DNA of 5,441 nt from Pseudomonadota bacterium (GTDB taxonomy: Bacteria; Pseudomonadota; Alphaproteobacteria; Rhizobiales; Xanthobacteraceae), in the NCBI GenBank assembly GCA_023404705.1, contig JAEYAU010000213.1, positions 1 to 5,441 on the forward strand, in the 5' to 3' direction. The translations under genes and the position numbers were made by a program. Shown here piece by piece: positions 1 through 4,651 of the stretch (the first letter of the stretch is position 1; the number at the start of each line of letters is the position of its first letter). Below the pieces are notes generated by a model. The model searched no databases and was not told where the DNA came from. It worked only from the letters and a program-made list of their open reading frames with translations.

Positions 1-1074
1 GGGCCAACTGTAGTGATCCCGCGTTCGGTCGTGCCGCAGCCTCCGACTGAGGCGCGGCTTCTGCCATTGCCGATCCCGCCGCTTGCGCGCATCGAGGCGA
101 CCCGCGTCGAGGCGCCGGCTGCGCCAGCCGCCGTCGCGTCGCCGCCGGTCCTTGCGCCGCCAGCCGTCGTCGCACCGCCACCGGTCATCGTGACGGATCC
201 CGAGCTGCTCGCCTTCGAGAAGGCGTGGAATCGCATCGCCGACCGCGTCAATCCGGAGCGCGTGCTCGTGCCGGCCGCCGAGGCCATCGGGCACTTCGTT
301 GCGGCTGCGGACAATGCCACGCGGCAGCTGGTCGAGCGCACCATGGTCGGCCTCGCGCGCCGCTTCCTGATGGAGACCGCGACGGTCGGCGGGACCATGC
401 TGCGGCAAACGCCGGAAGTCGCGTTCGGCCGCCTGCATCCCGTGTTCGCGCGGCGCCTTGCCTCCGCGGTCCGCGAGGCGCGCACCTTGGGCCTGCCGCA
501 TGTCGGCTGCTTCTCGGCCTATCGCGAGCCGGGCCTGCGCGTCGGCGGCTACCGCGACAAGCACCGCAGCCTGCATGCCTATGGCTTGGCCTGCGACATG
601 GCCGGCATCGGCGCGCCCGGCTCGGACAGCGCGAAGCTCTGGCACGAGATCGCGACGCGCCACGGTCTCTACAATCCGTATGAGTTCATGCTCCGCCGCA
701 AGCGCCAGCTGGTCCACATGCCGGCCTGGCGCCATCCCTGGGAGTGGAACCACTATCAGCCGACCGGCATCCGCGGGATCCTGCAGAACGATGCGCTGCG
801 CCGGACCATCACGGCGAAGGGCCCGATCGACCTCGAGCAGATGTGGCAGGTCGGCAGCCGCCTGATCGACCTGCAGCCGCGCTGGCAGGCGCGCGTCGTC
901 CTCTCCGGCAAGGCCAAGCACAGGCTGCGCTACGCAAGCGCCGGCCGCGGCAAGCTGGCCAAGCTCCGCCTGGCCGCGAAACGTGCCTACCGGCACCGGA
1001 TGCGGCGCGCCGCGCATCACAAGCGCTGGGCCGCGGTCGAGGTCCGCTCGCACCAGGCCCGGCGGAGACCTTGA
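1..1074 (+). CDS. M15-type (VanY-like) zinc peptidase, 5'-partial
   Basis: The frame is open to the left edge (GGG CCA ACT GTA before a GTG at 13), so the true start is probably outside and the GTG is probably internal. Numbering from that GTG gives 353 residues. Residues 1-60 are Pro/Ala/Val-rich and low complexity, like a periplasmic linker behind a missing signal peptide or anchor. The catalytic domain spans about 135-255. It has the M15/VanY pattern SLHAYGLACDM (187-197, metal ligands H189 and D195) and EWNH (244-247, catalytic E244, ligand H247), which are seen directly. M15 enzymes are D-Ala-D-Ala or L,D-type cell-wall peptidases, so a periplasmic peptidoglycan role is inferred. The tail (about 298-353) is strongly basic, rich in Arg, Lys and His, and may contact wall or nucleic acid. 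It ends with TGA at 1072. The exact substrate cannot be told. Confidence 0.78.
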   Translation, partial: GPTVVIPRSVVPQPPTEARLLPLPIPPLARIEATRVEAPAAPAAVASPPVLAPPAVVAPPPVIVTDPELLAFEKAWNRIADRVNPERVLVPAAEAIGHFVAAADNATRQLVERTMVGLARRFLMETATVGGTMLRQTPEVAFGRLHPVFARRLASAVREARTLGLPHVGCFSAYREPGLRVGGYRDKHRSLHAYGLACDMAGIGAPGSDSAKLWHEIATRHGLYNPYEFMLRRKRQLVHMPAWRHPWEWNHYQPTGIRGILQNDALRRTITAKGPIDLEQMWQVGSRLIDLQPRWQARVVLSGKAKHRLRYASAGRGKLAKLRLAAKRAYRHRMRRAAHHKRWAAVEVRSHQARRRP

Positions 1075-1133
1075 GAAATCCCCTTGCGGCGCCGGGGCGC
1101 GGGCCGATACAAACCCGGCGACGCGGGGATTTC
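1075..1133. terminator. Nested inverted repeat, possible terminator or leader structure
   Basis: Immediately after the peptidase stop codon, GAAATCCCC (1075-1083) is the exact reverse complement of GGGGATTTC (1125-1133). Nested inside, CGCCGGG (1090-1096) pairs with CCCGGCG (1114-1120). Together they can form one two-part stem across the intergenic gap. There is no T-run after the stem, so a simple intrinsic terminator is not shown; it could instead be a leader structure of the downstream complex I gene. Confidence 0.35.
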
Positions 1134-1173
1134 CCGTGAGTCCCGGACCGTCCGATGGCGGCGGCCGCTCGTG

Positions 1174-1177
1174 AAGG
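1174..1177 (+). promoter_or_regulatory. Ribosome binding site deciding the start at 1185
   Basis: AAGG lies 7 nt before the ATG at 1185. The alternative in-frame ATG at 1155 has no comparable purine-rich site, and its extra ten residues (MAAAAREGSA) are not part of the family's usual beginning. Confidence 0.5.
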
Positions 1178-1184
1178 CAGCGCG

Positions 1185-1490
1185 ATGGTTGCACGCATCT
1201 ACAAGCCCACCAGAAACGCGATGCAGTCCGGCACCGCCAAGACCAAGCAATGGGTCTTGGAGTTCGAACCGGAAGAGCCGCGCGGCATCGAGCCGCTGAT
1301 GGGCTGGACCTCCTCGGGCGACATGAAGCAGCAGGTGAAGCTGCGCTTCACTACCCGGGAGGAGGCGATCGCCTACGCGGAGCGCCACGGCATCGCGTAC
1401 CAGATCGTCGAGCCCAAGGAGCCGGCGCGCCGCGTCATCGCCTATGCGGACAACTTCGCCTACGGCCGGCGCACGCCCTGGACGCACTGA
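1185..1490 (+). CDS. NDUFS4-like complex I accessory subunit (ETC complex I family)
   Basis: This 101-residue protein matches the alphaproteobacterial relatives of mitochondrial NDUFS4, the 18 kDa accessory subunit of NADH:ubiquinone oxidoreductase. Visible hallmarks are WVLEFEP (23-29), PLMGWTSSGD (38-47), the QVKLRF strand (50-55), a helix rich in Glu/Ala (58-69) and the end YADNFAYGRR..PWTH (87-101). The family is known to bind on the peripheral arm of complex I and to help its assembly or stability; it has no catalytic residues. No membrane segment is present. The start at 1185 is chosen over 1155 because of the AAGG site 7 nt upstream and because the family typically begins with a short M-x-A-R-I-Y-x-P segment. 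It stands alone here, away from any nuo operon, which is usual for this gene in Rhizobiales. tRNA-Arg follows on the same strand. Confidence 0.9.
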   Translation: MVARIYKPTRNAMQSGTAKTKQWVLEFEPEEPRGIEPLMGWTSSGDMKQQVKLRFTTREEAIAYAERHGIAYQIVEPKEPARRVIAYADNFAYGRRTPWTH

Positions 1491-1559
1491 GGCTCGGTCG
1501 TTTCGGCAGTCCGCGCAGCGCTTGCGTCCGCCGCCGTCTCGGCGGCACCATGCCCTGCC

Positions 1560-1636
1560 GGCCCCGTAGCTCAGGTGGATAGAGCAGCAGCCTTCTAAGC
1601 TGAAGGTCCCTGGTTCGAATCCAGGCGGGGTCGCCA
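1560..1636 (+). tRNA. tRNA-Arg (anticodon TCT)
   Basis: A full cloverleaf can be drawn. The acceptor stem is 1560-1566 with 1626-1632, including one G-U pair (1561-1631). The D stem is GCTC/GAGC (1569-1572, 1582-1585). The anticodon stem is 1587-1591 with 1599-1603, and the loop CTTCTAA holds anticodon TCT at 1594-1596. The T stem is CCTGG/CCAGG with loop TTCGAAT (1614-1620). The discriminator is G1633, and CCA is encoded at 1634-1636. The outermost anticodon-stem pair is a G-A mismatch (1587-1603). It reads AGA codons and, with wobble, AGG. The 3' ends of tRNA genes are common integration sites, and the accessory-looking segment begins right here. Confidence 0.97.
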
Positions 1637-1659
1637 AAAATCTTTAGCGGCTTGGCCGC
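1637..1659 (-). terminator. Candidate intrinsic terminator of the minus-strand genes
   Basis: Read on the minus strand, GCGGC (loop CAA) GCCGC is followed by TAAAGATTTTT, so a short GC-rich stem precedes a T-run. It lies downstream of the membrane-protein gene and directly abuts the 3' end of the convergent tRNA. The stem is only 5 bp and the T-run starts a few bases late, so the call is modest. Confidence 0.38.
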
Positions 1660-1759
1660 GAGCGCGAACAGCCGCTGGAATGGACGCTTGAAGTGCTGGC
1701 GATCAAGGCAGCTGATCGATTTCGACGACGGGATCTGGAGGAGTGGGGCGGCACGCCTC

Positions 1760-2329
1760 TTAGAGCGCAAGGCCTTGCGGCTGGCGATCCAAGTACAGCG
1801 ACAGGACCACCCCCGACACGGTCGTTCCACCCACGAAGGCAGCAAGGCTAACGATCGCGGCAATCACTGCCCACGTTCTCAGTCGAATAGACGTGCGCTC
1901 AAGACGTTGCGCGTCACGGTCCGTGCTCGCAATTTCTTCGTCCGTGGCCGGCGTCGGCACCTGCCCATAAGTGCGCGCGTACAGAGCGCCGCTGTTCGTG
2001 AGCTGGAGATACATTGATTCCATGGCCGCCATGGCGGACCAGTAGCTAAGCAGCGTCGTGAGCGCGCTCGTTATTAGGCCGAGCACAAATAGCGCTCCCC
2101 CGAGCAGGACCCATACGGCGGCGATCCTGACTTCAATCTTGAAGAGCGCGAGAAAGGCAGGCAGCGCGACGAGGCCACCACCGTTGAGGACAAAGAGCGA
2201 TCGTATGCCGGAGTCGGCGAATTTCAGTGCCGCCTGATAGTTCTCGATGCGATCAGCGCGGAGGGGCGCCGCCGCAAACTCTAGGTCGTCTCGATAGGCT
2301 TCCCGCAAAGAGGGCTGCTCGTCGGCCAT
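1760..2329 (-). CDS. Uncharacterised membrane protein with about three transmembrane segments
   Basis: The protein has 189 residues from ATG at 2329. A longer frame to a GTG at 2386 exists, but that GTG lies inside the hairpin at 2361-2388, so the ATG is preferred; neither start has a clear Shine-Dalgarno site. The N-terminal 40 residues are charged and helical (LREAYRDDLEF, RIENYQAALKFADSG). Hydrophobic segments are at about 45-63 (LFVLNGGGLVALPAFLALF), 68-94 and 153-180. Between the second and third is a polar stretch of about 58 residues. The LNGGG-x-VAL-x-AF motif at the first segment resembles a recurrent family of small uncharacterised membrane proteins in proteobacterial accessory regions; that resemblance is from memory. 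No catalytic motif is seen and no function is assigned. It lies downstream of the small HTH gene on the same strand, with a hairpin between them. Confidence 0.72.
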   Translation of the reverse strand: MADEQPSLREAYRDDLEFAAAPLRADRIENYQAALKFADSGIRSLFVLNGGGLVALPAFLALFKIEVRIAAVWVLLGGALFVLGLITSALTTLLSYWSAMAAMESMYLQLTNSGALYARTYGQVPTPATDEEIASTDRDAQRLERTSIRLRTWAVIAAIVSLAAFVGGTTVSGVVLSLYLDRQPQGLAL

Positions 2330-2360
2330 GGCGTGAATCGAAGTTGCACATGAATAAGGA

Positions 2361-2388
2361 TGGTGGTCCGCATCGCTGCGGACCACCG
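2361..2388 (-). terminator. Hairpin between the HTH gene and the membrane-protein gene
   Basis: GGTGGTCCGC (2362-2371) and GCGGACCACC (2378-2387) are a perfect 10-bp inverted repeat around a 6-nt loop. On the minus strand it begins 7 nt after the HTH gene's stop and is followed by ATCCTTATT, a weak T-rich tail. It could end or attenuate transcription between the two genes. It also argues against translation starting at 2386. Confidence 0.5.
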
Positions 2389-2394
2389 GCCGGG

Positions 2395-2583
2395 TTATGC
2401 GGCCGAGCGCCGCTTCTCCGCTTCAGCGCGGCTGCCAAGATGCAGCCGGCCCTTGATGACTTCGCTCACCCGACCAGGGTTCACGTCATAGGAAGCGGCG
2501 ATCCGGTGCTGGAACTCGCCGTTCCAGTAACGCAACCAGATCATGACGGCATCCTCAAACGTCAGGCGATAAGTCTCATGCAT
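2395..2583 (-). CDS. Small helix-turn-helix DNA-binding protein
   Basis: The protein has 62 residues from ATG at 2583. AGGAG lies 7 nt upstream on the minus strand, which decides this start over a 99-residue reading from 2694 that would run through the hairpin leader. Residues 5-20 (YRLTFEDAVMIWLRYW) form a first helix. Residues 23-47 show a helix-turn-helix: EFQHRIAASYD, turn VNP, then recognition helix GRVSEVIKGRL. A basic tail (RAEAEKRRSAA) follows. The pattern 'H-x-IA-A...V-N-x-GRV-x-E-V-x-KG' resembles short HTH proteins of rhizobial accessory regions and phages, where IA-A and GRVSEV mark a sigma-factor-like or Cro-like fold. DNA binding is inferred from the motif; target and role are unknown. 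The membrane-protein gene follows downstream. Confidence 0.68.
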   Translation of the reverse strand: MHETYRLTFEDAVMIWLRYWNGEFQHRIAASYDVNPGRVSEVIKGRLHLGSRAEAEKRRSAA

Positions 2584-2589
2584 GCAAAA

Positions 2590-2756
2590 GCTCCTGTAGA
2601 GGAGCCCTAGTGCGCCTTGACATCGTTGACTCCGGGCGTAGCTTGCCCGTTGCACAGAGTCCGCAAGGCTCACTAGGGCAGTTGCGGAAGACACGGGGGA
2701 TCGAGGTTGCAGCCTCGGTTTCCCCGTGGGTGTGAGAGTGATTCGCTCCCCTCACA
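2590..2756 (-). promoter_or_regulatory. Multi-hairpin 5' leader of the HTH gene
   Basis: Four consecutive inverted repeats fill this stretch. (a) 2731-2736 with 2751-2756, TGTGAG/CTCACA, with a smaller stem inside. (b) 2692-2706 with 2713-2728, interrupted, around a 6-nt loop. (c) 2605-2619 with 2664-2678, 14 of 15 pairs, enclosing GACTC/GAGTC (2628-2632, 2657-2661) and CGGGC/GCCCG (2633-2637, 2645-2649). (d) 2590-2595 with 2600-2605, GCTCCT/AGGAGC, loop of 4. On the minus strand, hairpin (d) includes the AGGAG ribosome binding site and is followed by TTTT, so it could block initiation or act as a mini-terminator. The layout suggests translational or transcriptional control of the HTH gene by RNA structure. 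No known riboswitch was recognised. Confidence 0.5.
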
Positions 2757-2761
2757 TGACG

Positions 2762-2789
2762 AAAATATCCCGCCGGAGCGGCTTGAAAA
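2762..2789 (-). promoter_or_regulatory. Candidate promoter for the HTH leader
   Basis: On the minus strand, TTTTCA (complement of 2784-2789) lies 16 bp before TATTTT (complement of 2762-2767), each matching four of six bases of the sigma-70 boxes. Initiation would fall near 2755, exactly where the chain of hairpins begins. Confidence 0.35.
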
Positions 2790-2867
2790 GCGCGAACCCG
2801 GCTTTCCCACAGGTCCAATCTCGAAAAATGTGATCGGCTCCGGTTCTCAGAGGACTGCCCAGTCGCC

Positions 2868-2993
2868 TTAAACCTGCATTGGACGCGGCACCAAAATCGG
2901 TGTCGCCGTGGATGACGACGAGGCTGCAACGATCCCCATCACCGCGAGAGTCAGCAGCGCGAGCGAGCGGCGTTGCTGCGCACCACATACCAA
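2868..2993 (-). other. Possible tiny signal-peptide-like ORF or gene remnant
   Basis: A 41-codon minus-strand frame from TTG (2993) to TAA (2868) reads as a basic start (QQRRS) followed by a hydrophobic stretch (LALLTLAVMGIVAA) and a short SSSSTATP tail, like a secretion signal with almost nothing behind it. No ribosome binding site is seen and the start codon is weak. It may be chance or a decayed secreted-protein gene. Apart from this, 2790-3026 holds nothing I can identify. Confidence 0.12.
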
Positions 2994-3022
2994 TTGCAAA
3001 ACAAAATCAGTCCGTCTAGCTT
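2994..3022 (+). promoter_or_regulatory. Candidate promoter for the reductase gene
   Basis: TTGCAA (2994-2999) and TAGCTT (3017-3022) are separated by 17 bp. The predicted transcription start would fall at about 3029, inside the palindrome at 3027-3047. Confidence 0.25.
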
Positions 3023-3026
3023 GCGG

Positions 3027-3047
3027 CCGATTGCATTACGCAATCGG
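3027..3047. promoter_or_regulatory. Operator-like perfect palindrome
   Basis: CCGATTGC (3027-3034), spacer ATTAC, GCAATCGG (3040-3047): an 8-bp perfect inverted repeat centred 38 bp before the ATG of the reductase gene and overlapping the predicted start of transcription. The form ATTGC-N5-GCAAT is what dimeric MarR-, ArsR- or TetR-type repressors bind, as general knowledge. No such regulator is in the window except the unassigned small HTH protein. Confidence 0.45.
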
Positions 3048-3074
3048 ACTCGCAGACGTGCCGGGGAGGCGGAT

Positions 3075-3605
<531 letters not shown>

Positions 3606-3614
3606 TCGCGCGGC

Positions 3615-3800
3615 TCAGCGTCCCGGCGTGCTGCACGTCTGCGTCTGCTTCACCTTCAGATCGGGGCATCCGAGCACGGGCGAGCAGGGGGTGCAGACGA
3701 CGACGCTGTCCATGATGCGGCCGAAGAAGCCGCCGCCGACCATCTCGGCCTCGTGCATCGACAACTCGCGGATTTCGCAGCGCTCGTCGGGTCGCATCAT
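3615..3800 (-). CDS. Double-glycine-leader cysteine-rich small peptide (bacteriocin/RiPP-like precursor)
   Basis: The protein has 61 residues from ATG at 3800, or 60 from the adjacent ATG at 3797. AGGAG lies 4 or 7 nt upstream, so the second ATG has the better spacing. Residues 13-24 (LSMHEAEMVGGG) fit the class II leader consensus LSxxELxxIxGG, with Ala at the second Leu and Val for Ile. Peptidase-C39-type ABC transporters cut after such a Gly-Gly. Cleavage after G24 would release a 37-residue core that begins FFGRIMDS and has four cysteines (C36, C39, C45, C56), the first two as CTPC. The cysteines could make disulfides or thioether rings. No transporter, peptidase or modification enzyme is in the window, so processing and activity are inferred. 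The alternative is a double-glycine-motif small protein of unknown role, of the sort common in Rhizobiales. The other overlapping frame on this strand (3580-3837) lacks these motifs. Confidence 0.7.
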   Translation of the reverse strand: MMRPDERCEIRELSMHEAEMVGGGFFGRIMDSVVVCTPCSPVLGCPDLKVKQTQTCSTPGR

Positions 3801-3859
3801 GGCTCTCCTGCGTGGCGATCGTGCTCACGCCATTCATGACCGCAAACTCCAGCGGCAGC

Positions 3860-3875
3860 TGTGATGCGTGTCACG
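3860..3875. promoter_or_regulatory. CRP/FNR-type site candidate
   Basis: TGTGA, six bases, TCACG (3860-3875) differs at one base from the CRP consensus half-site pair TGTGA-N6-TCACA. It sits about 60 bp upstream of the double-glycine peptide gene. Confidence 0.28.
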
Positions 3876-3885
3876 TAATTCCTGT

Positions 3886-3927
3886 TTCTGGTTTCCAGAA
3901 CTTATTTTCCTTGTGATTTCCGGAAAT
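3886..3927. promoter_or_regulatory. Two related palindromes with a TTTCCnGAA core
   Basis: TTCTGG-TTT-CCAGAA (3886-3900) and the perfect 12-bp palindrome ATTTCCGGAAAT (3916-3927) share the core TTTCCnGAA (3892-3900 and 3917-3925), 25 bp apart start to start. They lie between the divergent peptide gene and the plus-strand RNA region. The second falls within the spacer of the candidate plus-strand promoter, so a regulator bound there would affect it. Confidence 0.4.
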
Positions 3928-3938
3928 AGGTGCATACT
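3911..3938 (+). promoter_or_regulatory. Candidate promoter for the structured RNA
   Basis: TTGTGA (3911-3916) and CATACT (3933-3938) are 16 bp apart, each matching four of six sigma-70 bases. Initiation is expected near 3945, at the edge of the hairpin-dense stretch. Confidence 0.33.
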
Positions 3939-3944
3939 GCGCGT

Positions 3945-4362
3945 CACTCCTGCTCGTGAGGGGCATCCCCGGGTACTGCCGCGATGGAGCAAGGAGGCGG
4001 CCCCTGCGGGCTCGGGCTAGTAATCCGGGCTCCCGGGCGGAATCGGGAACCAACGACCGGCGGCATCACGACCGCCTGCCAGTGAGGCTGGCTGTAGGTG
4101 ACCGGCCCTTCGGGGCGCGACGCCGAAGAGCGGCCCGACCGAAAAATGGCCGTGGTGGAGCGCCGAGAGGCGCAGGGGTCCCGGCAATAGGGCCCCGGGC
4201 GGCGCCCGGATAGTGCGCAGCCCTGATCGGAGAAAGTCCGGTCACGCCCGGTTCACACCCGGGCACAGGCTCGCCTCACAAGCGGGCCGCGCATCTCGGT
4301 GCTCCACTCCCCTCAGGGGGAGGAAGCTGCCGCAAACCTCCGGACGCAGAAGCGTCGCGGAG
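3945..4362 (+). ncRNA. Unidentified structured RNA region, possibly a group II intron remnant
   Basis: No frame here looks like a protein. Many stems can be drawn: 4031-4035/4044-4048; 4059-4063/4072-4076; 4078-4082/4088-4092; 4105-4108/4113-4116 closed by a C(UUCG)G tetraloop; 4160-4164/4169-4173 closed by GAGA; 4195-4200/4204-4209; 4225-4231/4237-4243; 4246-4251/4259-4264; 4307-4312/4317-4322; and 4338-4347/4352-4362 with one bulge. UUCG and GNRA loops appear on the plus strand only, which suggests the direction of transcription. Around 4219-4254, AGCC ... GAAA ... ACGCCCGGTTC resembles group II intron domain V (AGC triad, GAAA loop, ACGnACGGTTC end), but the 5' side of its lower stem is mismatched. 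No intron-encoded reverse transcriptase is present. It matches neither RNase P RNA nor tmRNA as I know them. The boundaries are approximate. Confidence 0.4.
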
Positions 4363-4409
4363 ATGAAGGTACTTGAGATTACGAGTGGCTGCGCACACGA
4401 CCTCCGCGA

Positions 4410-4544
4410 CCGTCACCCTGAGGTGCGAGCGAAGCGAGCCTCGAAGGGCGACGGCCCAGGCGTTGCAGCTTGCTTGCTGCAGCGCCTCGGCCGTTCATCC
4501 TTCGAGGCTCGGCTGCTGCGCAGCCTCGCACCTCAGGATGACGG
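4410..4544. repeat. Dispersed palindromic repeat of the Bradyrhizobium type
   Basis: The element is one long imperfect hairpin. The left arm begins CCGTCACCCTGAGGTGCGAG and the right arm ends CCTCGCACCTCAGGATGACGG. The tip is AGGCG-T-TGCAGC, loop TTGCTT, GCTGCA-G-CGCCT (4458-4487). Each arm carries its own small GCGAGCGAAGCGAGC or GGCTGCTGCGCAGCC type palindrome. I recognise the arm sequence as a high-copy intergenic element in Bradyrhizobium-like genomes. It lies downstream of the TctC gene and could act as a transcription stop. The plus-strand frame crossing it (4213-4575) is a translation of the repeat, not a gene. Confidence 0.82.
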
Positions 4545-4651
4545 GATCGGACGTGGGAGTCTTCCTAGTGGGTAAATCGCGGCACGCGGCGGCTCAACGA
4601 GCACGGAGCTCATGGCACGATTTTGCCCAGCCTACGGTCCGAGGCGGCGCC

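Noticed and set aside
1017..1637. 206-residue minus-strand frame beginning MATPPGFEPGTFSLEGC
   Set aside because: Its start is the reverse complement of the tRNA-Arg gene; such peptides are well-known annotation artefacts. The rest runs antisense to the NDUFS4-like gene.
1435..1863. 142-residue minus-strand frame containing PAWIRTRDLQLRRLLLYPPE
   Set aside because: Another frame of the antisense tRNA, also a familiar artefact. It overlaps the end of the membrane-protein gene.
2576..2929. 117-residue minus-strand frame rich in Arg and His
   Set aside because: It crosses all four leader hairpins and ends at the HTH start region. Its composition looks random and it has no recognisable domain.
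2973..3074. N-terminal extension of the reductase gene by 34 residues
   Set aside because: The strong GGAGG site before 3075 and the family's typical beginning support the shorter protein; the extension would also run through the operator palindrome.
4246..4264. tRNA T-arm-like hairpin GCCCGG-TTCACAC-CCGGGC
   Set aside because: The loop lacks the conserved A at the fifth position, and no acceptor, D or anticodon arms surround it.
3945..4362. RNase P RNA (rnpB) or permuted alphaproteobacterial tmRNA
   Set aside because: GAAAGTCCGG near 4233 resembles an RNase P motif, but it sits near the 3' end and the downstream conserved ACAGAGAACA-type and ACAGAACCCGGCTTA-type segments are missing. No tag-coding frame or tRNA-like acceptor end was found for tmRNA.
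4213..4575. 120-residue plus-strand frame with PEVRAKRASKG and FEARLLRSLAPQDDG
   Set aside because: These peptides come from translating the two arms of the dispersed palindrome. No ribosome binding site or domain is present.
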